Shown piece by piece: positions 16,908-27,394 of a stretch of 34,474 nt of DNA (its first letter is position 1; every line of letters begins with the position of its first letter). Below the pieces are notes generated by a model. It was not told where the DNA came from, did no database searches, and saw nothing but the letters and a program-made list of their open reading frames with translations. The position numbers and the translations under genes are program-made. The stretch spans positions 1 through 34,474 of the forward strand of contig JAQUKI010000003.1 in assembly GCA_028719225.1 (NCBI GenBank), in the 5' to 3' direction. Source of the DNA: Fidelibacterota bacterium (GTDB lineage Bacteria; Fidelibacterota; UBA2242).

Positions 16908-18427
16908 TTCTGAATAATGCGCTGATTCCCGGTCTGCAAGCTAAGGAAATAAACTCCCGACGGCAGATTGCCACCCGACCAGAGATAATGATAATCTCCG
17001 GCCAATTGGCGACCGGAGAACAATTCTTCCACTAATCTTCCGTTCAGGTCAAAAACACTCAGTCGAACGTCGCCGGCTTCTGTGATGTGATATTTTAAAG
17101 TTGTGGAAGAGTTAAAAGGATTTGGATAATTCGCCAGTTTCAAGGCGTATTTCTCTAGTTGACCGGGATTCGGCTGAATACCGGAAGTCGGATACTCGAC
17201 GCCGTTGACTTTGGCGTAGTAAAGAATCCCGCGAGCATCTACGGGAGCATCGATTCCATTTTCAATCAAACCAACATTTCGAGTGAAATATTCCCATCCG
17301 TCTGCATCACATATTTGAGAATGCCTGTAATACAACATAAGATTATCAGAGAAATCTCCAGCCGGAGTATTTTTTGTTTCCAAATATCTGGAAGAAAAAA
17401 TGAATAATGAATCGTCCTCAAAGGGAATCATGACCGAATCCTGATTACCTAACGATAAGTAATACAGTACAGAATCCTTACCATCTCGATAAACTAAAAG
17501 ATTTCCAAGGGAGTCATAACGAACATATGAGCCATCTACGATATAGTATTGTTTGTCTTTGATATTAGTAACCCCAGTAACCGAAACAGAGGATGAATCG
17601 TGGCCATATGTCCCGTAATATTTCCAAACATTTCCTACCTGTAGCGGAAAGTAACTCTGGTAATATTCCGGTTCGGGTTGCAGGACGATATTGAGTTCGA
17701 TGGTGCTGTCCGGCCATATTTGAATATTGATTTCTTGTGATTGATATCCATCTTTCTCAATTGTAATCGGCCATTTGAAAGAAATAGTATTAAACTCAAA
17801 CCTACCGGCACTGTCGGTTAGTATTTCGAAAAACGGCCAACCGGTTTCTGATCCATAAAAACGAGTGTGAATGGAAACATCAGTAATCGGGATACCGTAT
17901 GGATCGATCACCAGACCAGTTCCCAAGCCATTTGCACCGAGCGTATCGTTCTCAAGTCCGATTGTCGGAGAATTATCTAAATAGTAAGTAGGAAAATATA
18001 CATCGATATGATGATATCTGCCGAAGCAGATTGATTGGCCGGAAAGTGGCGCCGAAACAACACCATCTAAGCCCCAAGACAATTCATCTGATACATATGT
18101 TTCATTATTTACAAGAAGAATTACTTTAAGGCTATCTTCAAATGACTCCAGGTTTAGAGTCGTATCGAGATCTTCCGGTGTAAACACTAGAAAATTGTCA
18201 TCGAATACACTCATGTCCATATATCGGGCAGTGTCATTTCCGGATTGAAATACGAGCGTGAATTTTGCGGTTGAATCCCACATCACTAACCAGGTAGAAA
18301 TACTTTGAATTTCGATTTGCCAGCCGTCATCAGTAAAAAGCAGTTCGCTGAATAAATTCGGGCTAATCGGATTCGCCGACGCAGAAACCAACAAAACAAA
18401 CAGTAAAAAGAAGAGAACCTTTTTCAT
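16889..18427 (-). CDS. Secreted protein with carboxypeptidase-regulatory-like domain and T9SS-type C-terminal sorting domain
   Basis: Signal peptide MKKVLFFLLFVLLVSASANP from ATG 18427 with SD aaggagg. 'GIPITDVSIHTRFYGSETGWPFFEILTDSAGRFEFNTISFKWPITIEKDGYQSQEINIQI' is CarboxypepD_reg-like. C-terminus 'ANYPNPFNSSTTLKYHITEAGDVRLSVFDLNGRLVEELFSG...GVYFLSLQTGNQRIIQKCMLMK'. Confidence 0.85.
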   Translation of the reverse strand: MKKVLFFLLFVLLVSASANPISPNLFSELLFTDDGWQIEIQSISTWLVMWDSTAKFTLVFQSGNDTARYMDMSVFDDNFLVFTPEDLDTTLNLESFEDSLKVILLVNNETYVSDELSWGLDGVVSAPLSGQSICFGRYHHIDVYFPTYYLDNSPTIGLENDTLGANGLGTGLVIDPYGIPITDVSIHTRFYGSETGWPFFEILTDSAGRFEFNTISFKWPITIEKDGYQSQEINIQIWPDSTIELNIVLQPEPEYYQSYFPLQVGNVWKYYGTYGHDSSSVSVTGVTNIKDKQYYIVDGSYVRYDSLGNLLVYRDGKDSVLYYLSLGNQDSVMIPFEDDSLFIFSSRYLETKNTPAGDFSDNLMLYYRHSQICDADGWEYFTRNVGLIENGIDAPVDARGILYYAKVNGVEYPTSGIQPNPGQLEKYALKLANYPNPFNSSTTLKYHITEAGDVRLSVFDLNGRLVEELFSGRQLAGDYHYLWSGGNLPSGVYFLSLQTGNQRIIQKCMLMK

Positions 18428-18428
18428 T

Positions 18429-19043
18429 TTACTTCCTCCTTTGCCATGTAAAATTGAGATTTTTATCAGGGTAAAAATCCTCAAAACGCAGGCAATAGAT
18501 TTTAAAACCGGCGGTCGTATCGATCCGCTCGTAAGGAAATGACAATTCGGTTAAATCACAAGATTCCGGCATTTGTATTAAAAATTCGGCAGAATCCAGC
18601 GGTCTTTGCCAATTCCGGGTAGAGGTCAGTATATATTCAAACCGGTTTTTCTTCACCGGCTGTCGATAATAAACGTCAATCGCGGTATCGCCTTTCGGCG
18701 GAATCTTAACGATAAATGAAACGAAATCTTTCCCTTTGTTAAAATGCGCCGGCTGACCGTTTTCCTGCCGGACATCAACCGAATCGGGAAAAGGCAAGTC
18801 TTCGGTGATAACGAACGGATAGATCAAAGGCTGTGCGACCGGTTGATCGTGCAGATTCTGAAAACTGTACTTTCCAGTCATTGCAACTGAACTGTCGCCA
18901 ACTACAAATTCCAGTTTTTCACTTGAGAAATGTATCTCCTGTGTATATCCGGAGGTACAAATTAACAATTCCAAAGCGTATATAAATAACCGGCCGAAAC
19001 ACTTAATTCCCGGAATACATTTAACTGGAAATGTTTTTCTCAC
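18429..19043 (-). CDS. Secreted hypothetical protein
   Basis: 204-aa ORF immediately upstream of the T9SS cargo gene. N-terminal hydrophobic segment (LFIYALELLICTSGYTQ), beta-rich body. Start uncertain. Confidence 0.6.
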   Translation of the reverse strand: MRKTFPVKCIPGIKCFGRLFIYALELLICTSGYTQEIHFSSEKLEFVVGDSSVAMTGKYSFQNLHDQPVAQPLIYPFVITEDLPFPDSVDVRQENGQPAHFNKGKDFVSFIVKIPPKGDTAIDVYYRQPVKKNRFEYILTSTRNWQRPLDSAEFLIQMPESCDLTELSFPYERIDTTAGFKIYCLRFEDFYPDKNLNFTWQRRK

Positions 19044-19220
19044 GCCTTTTATCCTTTTTCAAAAATATCTTTTATGGATTGAATTTACCGACATCTTAAG
19101 AAAAAACAAATGGGCGAAAAAATGCTCAAAATATTTGTTACCGGGACTTATATTATGGCTCAGGATGTTGAAAACAGTTGTTAAACCCCGCCAGAAAGTA
19201 AAGTGGGAGCGGATTTCCTG

Positions 19221-20285
19221 ATGCCTTATAAACTTGCCCGTCTAATTCTCGAAGATGGTAACGTTTTCCAGGGTTTTTCTTTCGGTTTCCCGGCGTCATC
19301 CGCCGGCGAAGTCGTCTTCAACACCGGCATGACCGGCTACCCGGAAACGCTTACCGATCCATCGTACTTTGGTGAAATTCTCACGCTGACTTATCCGCTG
19401 GCGGGTAACTACGGCGCTCCGAATTCTGCACATCCGGACTTCCCAAATCCCGATTTTGAGAGCGACCGGATTCAGGTGCGCGGTCTCATCGTCGCCGACT
19501 ACTCGGAATCATTCAGTCACTGGCATTCCCGGCAAAGTCTCGCCGATTGGTTAATCGCGCAAAAAATACCGGCGATCACCGGGATCGACACACGCGCGCT
19601 GACGCAATTTCTTCGCAACAAAGGCACGATGCTCGGCAAGATCGTTATCGACGACGATCCGGATTTTTACGATCCGAACCGGCATAATTTGGTCTCTGAA
19701 GTCAGCCGGAAGAAAATCGAAATTTTGGGCAACGGCAGCAAGCGAATCGCTTTAATCGACTGCGGCGCCAAGCGGAGCATCATTTCCAATCTGATCAAAC
19801 GTGGATTCGAGGTTCTGGCGCTTCCGTGGAATGCCGACATTTCGGCGTATGATTTTAACGGGATTTTGATCTCAAACGGTCCCGGCGATCCGACCATGTG
19901 TGCGGAAACGATCCGCTCGGCGAAATTCGCATTCGACCATAACATTCCAACATTTGGAATTTGCTTAGGACACCAGATATTGGCGCTCGCCGCCGGCGCA
20001 AAAACATTCAAATTGAAATTCGGTCACCGCGGGCAAAACCAACCGGTTATCGACCATCTTACCGGACGCTGTTATATCACATCGCAAAATCACGGTTACG
20101 CTGTGGAAAAGGACACTCTACCGCACGACTGGCAAGCTTGGTTCAGCAATCTGAACGACCATACGAACGAAGGTATGATCCACCATTCCGGTCGATTCCT
20201 GAGTGTTCAGTTTCATCCGGAAGCCGTTCCCGGTCCGGTCGATACGCAGTTTCTGTTCGATCGCTTTTTAGAGTTAGTAAAGTGA
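19221..20285 (+). CDS. carA: Carbamoyl-phosphate synthase small subunit
   Basis: LILEDGNVFQGFSFG...GEVVFNTGMTGYPETLTDPSY; class I GATase 'FGICLGHQILALAAGA' with catalytic Cys; 'QFHPEAVPGP'. ATG at 19221 preferred over the GTG at 19203. Confidence 0.96.
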   Translation: MPYKLARLILEDGNVFQGFSFGFPASSAGEVVFNTGMTGYPETLTDPSYFGEILTLTYPLAGNYGAPNSAHPDFPNPDFESDRIQVRGLIVADYSESFSHWHSRQSLADWLIAQKIPAITGIDTRALTQFLRNKGTMLGKIVIDDDPDFYDPNRHNLVSEVSRKKIEILGNGSKRIALIDCGAKRSIISNLIKRGFEVLALPWNADISAYDFNGILISNGPGDPTMCAETIRSAKFAFDHNIPTFGICLGHQILALAAGAKTFKLKFGHRGQNQPVIDHLTGRCYITSQNHGYAVEKDTLPHDWQAWFSNLNDHTNEGMIHHSGRFLSVQFHPEAVPGPVDTQFLFDRFLELVK

Positions 20286-20378
20286 ACCATTAATGAATAC
20301 AAATAAACGCGAGATGACAAAATCAAATTATCTCTTATTAGTGTTTTTTCGTGTTCATTCGTGGTTAAAAGGTATGTC

Positions 20379-23300
20379 ATGATTAAAAAAGTCCTTATCC
20401 TCGGTTCTGCGGCTCTGAAAATCGGCGAAGCCGGCGAATTCGACTATTCCGGCAGTCAGGCGATCAAGGCGTTGAAAGCCGAAGGCGTTTATACGATTCT
20501 CGTCAATCCGAATATCGCGACGATCCAGACTTCCGAAAATCTTGCTGACGAAGTCTATTTCCTGCCGGTCAACGCAGAATTCGTCGAAAAAGTGATCAAA
20601 AAAACCCGACCGGACGGCATCCTGCTTGGCTTCGGCGGGCAAACCGCGCTGAATACCGGATTGGAATTGCATCGGCTCGGAATTTTACAGAAAAACGACG
20701 TGCAGGTTTTAGGAACACCGATTCAGGCGATCATCGATACGGAAGATCGGCGGCTTTTCATCGACCGGTTGAATGAGATCGACGTGAAAACGGCGCGAAG
20801 CCACACCGCGACGACCGTCGAAGATGCTGAGAAATTTGCCGATGAAATCGGTTTTCCTGTGATGGTTCGCATTGCTTACGCGCTGGGTGGACTCGGGTCG
20901 GGCGTCTGCCGAAACCGGAAAGAATTGCACGACAAAGCGCAGAAAGCGCTTCTTTACGCACCGCAGATTTTAATCGAAGAATATCTAAAAGGCTGGAAAG
21001 AGATCGAATACGAAGTGATGTGTGACCGGCTCGGCAACAGCATCACGATCTGCAATATGGAAAACCTCGATCCGATGGGAATTCATACCGGTGAAAGCAT
21101 CGTCGTTGCGCCCAGTCAAACACTCACCAACGCCGAATATCATAAACTCCGCGAAATCGCGATCCGCGTAATCCGCCATCTGGGAATCGTCGGCGAATGC
21201 AACATTCAGTACGCACTCGATCCAAAGTCGGAAGATTACCGCGTCATCGAAGTCAACGCCCGGTTATCAAGAAGTTCGGCGCTCGCCTCGAAAGCCACCG
21301 GCTATCCGATCGCTTACGTGGCGGCGAAACTCGCACTCGGTTTCGGACTACACGAATTACCGAACAGTGTGACGAAAACGACAACGGCGTTTTTCGAACC
21401 CGCGCTGGATTATGTCGTCGTTAAAATCCCGCGCTGGGACTTGAAAAAATTTAGAAAAGTCTCGCGGCAAATCGGTTCCGGTATGAAATCCGTCGGCGAA
21501 GTGATGGCAATTGGGCGAAAGTTTGAAGAGGCGCTGCAGAAAGGTCTTCGGATGCTGGAAATCGGCGCCAACGGATTGGTCGAAAACAACGACATCGAAT
21601 TCGACGATCTCGAGAAGGAACTCCGGGAGCCGACGGAGGAGCGCATTTTTGCCGTCGCTAAAGCGCTTGAAACCGGGAAAACCGTTTCGGAAATCCACCA
21701 GTGGACGCACATCAATGAATGGTTTCTTTATAAAATTCAAAATGTTGTCGAAATCGAAAAACGACTCACCGATTCACAGAATAAACCTGTTTCAAAAGAA
21801 CTTTTGGAATCGGCCAAACAGCATGGCTTTTCTGACAAACAAATCGCTCTGGCGACCGGTAAAAGTGAAGTGGAGATTTCCAAACTCCGAAAACAATGGA
21901 ACCTCCGGCCGTTCATTCGCCAGATCGATACGCTCGCCGCGGAATTTCCCGCTCAAACGAATTATCTTTATCTCACATATAACGCTGTCAAAGATGACGC
22001 GGCTTATCCGAATCCCAATACCGTCATCATTCTCGGTTCCGGCGCTTACCGGATCGGCAGTTCGGTCGAATTCGACTGGTCGTGCGTGAACGCCGGACAG
22101 ACGCTCCGGAAATTGGGTTACAACACGATCATGCTGAACTACAATCCGGAGACCGTCAGCACCGATTATGATGAATTCGATTATCTGATCTTCGACGAAA
22201 TCAGTTTCGAGAACGTGCTGGAAATTTATGAGTCATTCCGATCGCTCGGCGTGATCGTTTCGATGGGCGGACAGATTCCAAACAATCTGGCAATGAAACT
22301 TTACCGCAACAACGTCCGCATTCTCGGCACGTCGCCGGAAAGCATCGACCGCGCGGAGAATCGCCGCAAGTTTTCCGATCTGCTCGACGAACTGGGCGTC
22401 GATCAGCCAATCTGGAAAGAACTGACATCGATTGATGAAGCCAAATCTTTCGCCGCCGAACACAGTTATCCCGTATTGATCCGCCCGTCTTATGTGCTGA
22501 GCGGCGCGGCGATGGCGGTCGCTTCCAATGACGAAGAACTGGTGCAGTATCTTCAGCGCGCGGTGAAAATTTCCCCGGAATATCCGACCGTCATCAGCAA
22601 ATATCTTGAAAATGCGAAGGAGATCGAGATCGATGCCGTCGCACAGAATGGAGAAATCGTCCGCTACGCGATTTCCGAACATGTCGAAAACGCCGGCGTT
22701 CATTCCGGTGACGCGACATTGGTTTTACCGCCGCAGAGAACCTATTTAGAAACCGTTCGGCGCATCCGCATCATCACTGAAAAAATCGCCAAATCATTGA
22801 ACATCAACGGACCGTTCAACATCCAGTATCTCGCCAAAAAGAACGAGGTCAAGGTTATCGAATGCAACCTCCGCGCCTCGCGCAGTTTCCCGTTCATCTC
22901 CAAAGTGCTGAAGGATAACTTCATCGACTGCGCCACGAAAATTCTCATGCGGATTCCCGTTGCCAAGAGTTCGCTTTCACCGTTTGAACTGAATTACGTC
23001 GGCGTCAAAGCACCGCAGTTTTCATTTACACGATTGCAGGGCGCCGATCCGATCCTCGGCGTCGAAATGGCATCGACCGGCGAAGTTGCCTGTCTTGGCG
23101 ATGATTTCGATGAAGCGTTTCTAAAGGCGTTGATCTCTGTAGGTTATCGTCTGCCGGTCAAAACGGTTCTGCTCTCGACCGGGCCGATCGAATCAAAAGC
23201 GGAATTGCTGGAATCGATCCGCGCGCTCCGGGATATGAACGTCAAACTTTATGCGACGACAGGAACGGCGAAATTCCTCGAAGCAAACATTATAACCGTC

Positions 23301-23558
23301 GAAGCGCTCTACTGGCCGCTCGAAAAAAAAGAACCGAACGCGGTTACCTTTATCAAAGACCGGAAGATCGATCTCGTCATCAACATTCCCAAGAATTATC
23401 AGGAAAAAGAACTCACCAATGGCTATCTCGTTCGTCGCGCCGCCGTTGATTATAACGCCATGCTCATCACCAACCGCCAGATTGCGATGCGGCTCGTCGA
23501 AGCGCTGACGAGGATCAAACCGGAAAATATGAAGGCGTTAAACTGGGGAGAATACTAA
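20379..23558 (+). CDS. carB: Carbamoyl-phosphate synthase large subunit
   Basis: Two ATP-grasp halves (GSAALKIGEAGEFDYSGSQAIKAL; LGSGAYRIGSSVEFDWSCVNAGQTLRKLGY) and a C-terminal MGS-like domain. ATG at 20379. Confidence 0.97.
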   Translation: MIKKVLILGSAALKIGEAGEFDYSGSQAIKALKAEGVYTILVNPNIATIQTSENLADEVYFLPVNAEFVEKVIKKTRPDGILLGFGGQTALNTGLELHRLGILQKNDVQVLGTPIQAIIDTEDRRLFIDRLNEIDVKTARSHTATTVEDAEKFADEIGFPVMVRIAYALGGLGSGVCRNRKELHDKAQKALLYAPQILIEEYLKGWKEIEYEVMCDRLGNSITICNMENLDPMGIHTGESIVVAPSQTLTNAEYHKLREIAIRVIRHLGIVGECNIQYALDPKSEDYRVIEVNARLSRSSALASKATGYPIAYVAAKLALGFGLHELPNSVTKTTTAFFEPALDYVVVKIPRWDLKKFRKVSRQIGSGMKSVGEVMAIGRKFEEALQKGLRMLEIGANGLVENNDIEFDDLEKELREPTEERIFAVAKALETGKTVSEIHQWTHINEWFLYKIQNVVEIEKRLTDSQNKPVSKELLESAKQHGFSDKQIALATGKSEVEISKLRKQWNLRPFIRQIDTLAAEFPAQTNYLYLTYNAVKDDAAYPNPNTVIILGSGAYRIGSSVEFDWSCVNAGQTLRKLGYNTIMLNYNPETVSTDYDEFDYLIFDEISFENVLEIYESFRSLGVIVSMGGQIPNNLAMKLYRNNVRILGTSPESIDRAENRRKFSDLLDELGVDQPIWKELTSIDEAKSFAAEHSYPVLIRPSYVLSGAAMAVASNDEELVQYLQRAVKISPEYPTVISKYLENAKEIEIDAVAQNGEIVRYAISEHVENAGVHSGDATLVLPPQRTYLETVRRIRIITEKIAKSLNINGPFNIQYLAKKNEVKVIECNLRASRSFPFISKVLKDNFIDCATKILMRIPVAKSSLSPFELNYVGVKAPQFSFTRLQGADPILGVEMASTGEVACLGDDFDEAFLKALISVGYRLPVKTVLLSTGPIESKAELLESIRALRDMNVKLYATTGTAKFLEANIITVEALYWPLEKKEPNAVTFIKDRKIDLVINIPKNYQEKELTNGYLVRRAAVDYNAMLITNRQIAMRLVEALTRIKPENMKALNWGEY

Positions 23559-23603
23559 GAAAATCCGCCACGCATTGGTGTAGATTTTAAGAATATAAAA
23601 CTA

Positions 23604-23634
23604 AAGAGGCTGGAAATTCCAGCCTCTTCTATTG
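23604..23634. terminator. Bidirectional terminator between convergent carB and ppdK
   Basis: Perfect 12-bp arm hairpin AAGAGGCTGGAA-A-TTCCAGCCTCTT followed by a T-rich stretch. Confidence 0.85.
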
Positions 23635-23653
23635 TCAGTTTTAATCAACCTGC

Positions 23654-26395
23654 TTATTTTTGTTCGACGACCGCCTGAGCCGCAGCCAAACGGGCAATCG
23701 GTACGCGGAATGGCGAGCAGGAAACGTAATCCATGCCGACTTTATGACAGAACTTGACCGATCTCGGTTCGCCGCCGTGTTCGCCGCAAATACCGATTTC
23801 GAGTTCCGGACGAGTTTTGCGACCGCGTTCGATACCGATCTGGATCAGTTCGCCGATTCCTTCCTGATCGATCGACTGGAACGGATCTTCGGGTAGGATT
23901 TTCTTCTCGATATAATCCGGCACAAACCCGCCAATGTCATCGCGCGAGAAGCCGAAACCCATTTGCGTCAGATCGTTCGTGCCGTATGAGAAAAACTCGG
24001 CAACTTCGGCAATTTTTCCGGCAACCAAACAGGCGCGCGGAATTTCGATCATCGTGCCGTACATGTATTTGATCTTCTTCAGGCTGTATTTCTTCAGCGT
24101 TTCCTGATAGACTTCCTCGACGATGGCTTTCTGATTCTCGAGTTCTTTTGTAATTCCGACGACCGGAACCATGATTTCCGGATATGGTTTTTTACCTTCC
24201 TTCGCCAATTCCGCCGCCGATTCGAAAATCGCGCGGATTTGCATCTTCGAGACTTCCGGATACGTTACTCCGAGACGAACGCCGCGATGTCCCATCATTG
24301 GGTTTGATTCGTGCAAGTCGGAGGCGCGTTTTTCCAGTTCTTTCAATGTGATGCCGAGGTCTTTGGCCAACTGTTCGAGTTTTTCTTTCTTTCTCGGAAC
24401 GAACTCGTGCAGAGGCGGATCGAGCAGGCGAATCACGACGGGATAACCGTCCATCGCTTCAAGCGTTGCCTTGATGGAAATTTTAACATACGGATAGAGT
24501 TCGTTTAGCGCTTTCTGACGTTCTTCAAGCGTGTTTGATACGATCATCTTGCGCAGTGCGAACAGCGGCGCATCGCTTCCCTCGCCATAAAACATATGTT
24601 CGGTGCGGAACAGGCCGATGCCTTCGGCGCCGAATGCGCGAGCGCGTTTGGCGTCAGCAGGTGTGTCGGCGTTGGTGCGGACGCCAAGTTTCCGGATCGA
24701 ATCACAGAGTTTCAGAAATTTGATCAGGATTGGATTTTCCGTAGCGTCGATCATCGGCAGTTGGCCTTCATAAACGTTACCTTTCGTGCCGTTCAACGTG
24801 ACGAAATCGCCTTCCTTGAACGTCTTGCCTCCAACAGACAACGTCCGTTTCGCATAATCAACATGCAGAGCACCGCAACCGACGATACAGCATTTTCCCC
24901 AACCGCGGGCGACGAGCGCCGCATGGCTGGTCATCCCGCCGCGCGCCGTTAAAATAGCCTGTGAAACTCTCATGCCATCGACATCTTCCGGATTGGTTTC
25001 TTCGCGAACGAGGATGACTTTCTTTCCCTTAGCCGCCCATGCAACCGCATCCGCCGAGCTGAAGACGATCTGGCCGCAACCGGCGCCGGGACCGGCGGGC
25101 AAACCTTTTGCCACGACGACGTGTTTGGCTTCGGCTTTCGGATCGATGATCGGATGAAGCAGTTCGTCCAATTGCGCCGGAGTGACGCGCATAACGGCGT
25201 CTTCTTTCGTGATCAATTTTTCCGCCAGCATATCCATTGCCATGCGAACAGCCGCCGGACCATTGCGTTTTCCAACGCGGCACTGCAACATGAACAGGCG
25301 ATTCTTTTCAATCGTGAATTCGATATCCTGCATGTCATGATAATGATTTTCAAGGCGCGTACGGTATTCGTTCAGTTCTTTATAAAGTTTGGGCATGCCT
25401 TTTTCCAGCGTCACCAATTCTTTGTTGTGTTCGGATTTGGAATATTGATTGATTGGCGCAGGCGTGCGAATTCCGGCGACGACATCTTCGCCCTGAGCGT
25501 TGATGAGATACTCGCCATAGAATCCGTTCTCTCCGCTTCCGGGATTTCTGCTGAAGGCGACGCCTGTGGCGCAATCTTCACCCATATTACCAAAAACCAT
25601 CGTTTGAACGGTCACGGCTGTTCCCCATTCGTCCGGGATATTTTCAATGCGGCGATAACTGATGGCGCGTTTGCCGTTCCATGACGCGAATACTGCGCCG
25701 ATTCCGCCCCAGAGTTGTTTCATCGGATCGTCGGGGAATTCTTTGCCGATGACCTTCTTGATGGTCTTTTTGAATTCTTTGCAAAGGCTTTTCAATTCTT
25801 CGGCAGTCAATTCGGTATCGGAAGTATAACCTTTGGCTTTCTTCTTTGCATCCATGATGCGTTCGAGTTGGCGGCGAATGCCTTCGTCATCCTTCGGCTC
25901 GATACCTTCGGCTTTTTCCATGACCACGTCGGAGTACATCATGATCAGGCGGCGATAAGCGTCGTAAACGAAGCGTTCGCTTCCACTCTGCTTGACCAAG
26001 CCGGGAATCGTCTTCTCGGTCAGACCGACATTCAAAACGGTTTCCATCATGCCCGGCATGGATTTGCGCGCGCCGGAACGAACGGAAACAAGCAACGGAT
26101 TTTTCTCATCGCCGAATTTTCTTCCCATGATCTTCTCTACTTTAGCCAACGCTTTCGTGACTTCGGCGGTGAGAGATTCGGGATATTTCTTTTTATGCTG
26201 ATAATAATAGGTGCAGACTTCCGTCGTGATTGTAAAACCCGGCGGAACGGGAAGCTGCAAGTCCGGATGTCCGGCCATTTCTGCTAAGTTGGCGCCTTTG
26301 CCGCCAAGCAGGTTCTTCATACTTTCGTTTCCGTCGGCTTTCCCGCCGCCGAACGAATACACAAACTTTTCAATTTTCGATTTTACGTTTGTCAT
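23654..26395 (-). CDS. ppdK: Pyruvate, phosphate dikinase
   Basis: YSFGGGKADG...LLGGKGANLAEM; swivelling His motif 'GGMTSHAALVARGWGKCCIVGC'; PEP domain 'EGIGLFRTEHMF' and 'GICGEHGG'. ATG at 26395 has SD gagga. Confidence 0.97.
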   Translation of the reverse strand: MTNVKSKIEKFVYSFGGGKADGNESMKNLLGGKGANLAEMAGHPDLQLPVPPGFTITTEVCTYYYQHKKKYPESLTAEVTKALAKVEKIMGRKFGDEKNPLLVSVRSGARKSMPGMMETVLNVGLTEKTIPGLVKQSGSERFVYDAYRRLIMMYSDVVMEKAEGIEPKDDEGIRRQLERIMDAKKKAKGYTSDTELTAEELKSLCKEFKKTIKKVIGKEFPDDPMKQLWGGIGAVFASWNGKRAISYRRIENIPDEWGTAVTVQTMVFGNMGEDCATGVAFSRNPGSGENGFYGEYLINAQGEDVVAGIRTPAPINQYSKSEHNKELVTLEKGMPKLYKELNEYRTRLENHYHDMQDIEFTIEKNRLFMLQCRVGKRNGPAAVRMAMDMLAEKLITKEDAVMRVTPAQLDELLHPIIDPKAEAKHVVVAKGLPAGPGAGCGQIVFSSADAVAWAAKGKKVILVREETNPEDVDGMRVSQAILTARGGMTSHAALVARGWGKCCIVGCGALHVDYAKRTLSVGGKTFKEGDFVTLNGTKGNVYEGQLPMIDATENPILIKFLKLCDSIRKLGVRTNADTPADAKRARAFGAEGIGLFRTEHMFYGEGSDAPLFALRKMIVSNTLEERQKALNELYPYVKISIKATLEAMDGYPVVIRLLDPPLHEFVPRKKEKLEQLAKDLGITLKELEKRASDLHESNPMMGHRGVRLGVTYPEVSKMQIRAIFESAAELAKEGKKPYPEIMVPVVGITKELENQKAIVEEVYQETLKKYSLKKIKYMYGTMIEIPRACLVAGKIAEVAEFFSYGTNDLTQMGFGFSRDDIGGFVPDYIEKKILPEDPFQSIDQEGIGELIQIGIERGRKTRPELEIGICGEHGGEPRSVKFCHKVGMDYVSCSPFRVPIARLAAAQAVVEQK

Positions 26396-26575
26396 AAATT
26401 CCTCTTTATTAACCATTCTTCATGTCTAAAAATACAAGGTGAAAATTACCCATAATTCGTCGGATTATCAAGGAATGGTTTTCAGTGATAATACAAGTTA
26501 ATTAAAGTTAAATACACAACTTTTTTCGGGTATTTCACCAGAATAACATTTTTTCAATTTATAAAACACGATTTT

Positions 26576-27187
26576 TTACGGTTGAACTTCTGTGCTCATT
26601 TCGAAGTAGATATCTTCAACGGAAATCTTCTCGCCGTTCTTTTTTGCGGTGGCATCGGCGCCACTTTCAGTCAATTCGGTAAAAATCAGATCGCCTTCAA
26701 TGAGGTCGCCGGGACCATCGCTTCGAGTCAGTTCGAGATTACCTTCCGTAGCAACGAATACCCTGTCCGATCCGCCATCGGTTTCCGCGGGAATAACGAC
26801 GAAAACCGCGAGTGGAATTTCCATCGTCCGGATCCCTTGCGTATCGGTCATGAAATCGGACAACGACGGATATTTTGCCTTTATTTCAGTCGTGATTGTG
26901 TTGTTACGGTTCCAGTTATATTCGTCAATCGTGTTTTTCACACTCGTTTCCGGCGTGAACGTTGCCTGATTTAGTGGCAATGTAAATTGGAAAGCCGCGA
27001 CGAGTGAAATTCCCTGAACCGTGTCGGTCGCAACACAGAACGCCGCACCGGCAGAGGAAAAATCATCATAACCCATCACATCGGTTATTTCAATAATGAC
27101 CGGCGTGGCTTCTATTTTCTCGTCGGAATCGCACGTGAAAAATAACGAAGTGAAAACCAGCATTAGTAAAATCGATATATTTTTCAT
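26576..27187 (-). CDS. Lipoprotein-like hypothetical protein
   Basis: Signal segment MKNISILLMLVFTSLFFTCDSDEK with Cys at a lipobox-like position (imperfect consensus). Remainder unrecognised. Confidence 0.6.
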   Translation of the reverse strand: MKNISILLMLVFTSLFFTCDSDEKIEATPVIIEITDVMGYDDFSSAGAAFCVATDTVQGISLVAAFQFTLPLNQATFTPETSVKNTIDEYNWNRNNTITTEIKAKYPSLSDFMTDTQGIRTMEIPLAVFVVIPAETDGGSDRVFVATEGNLELTRSDGPGDLIEGDLIFTELTESGADATAKKNGEKISVEDIYFEMSTEVQP

Positions 27188-27332
27188 AAACCTTCCATCT
27201 TCTTTTTCAATTCAATCTTTAATCTATTTTATCTTACCAAGAAAAATACTGAAAGTCAATAAACCGATTTAACAATAAAGACGAATCACTGGTTGCAGAT
27301 AACCGGTTTCTGGTTTTGATTCAATTGACTGA

Positions 27333-27376
27333 TAAAAAATTCAGCCTTGAGGGAATCAACGACTTCCTCAAGGCTG
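27333..27376 (-). terminator. Rho-independent terminator downstream of the POT transporter
   Basis: CAGCCTTGAGG..CCTCAAGGCTG (11-bp arms). On the minus strand it is followed by AATTTTTTAT. Confidence 0.85.
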
Positions 27377-27394
27377 AGTCTTAAATGAAAACGA

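Noticed and set aside
21511-22089. 192-aa plus-strand ORF inside carB in another frame
   Set aside because: Fully contained in carB; basic, low-complexity composition expected of an out-of-frame reading.
25121-26287. Long plus-strand ORFs (187 and 190 aa) antisense to ppdK
   Set aside because: They lie wholly inside a confidently identified gene on the opposite strand, lack recognisable domains and SD sites, and are typical shadow ORFs in codon-biased genes.
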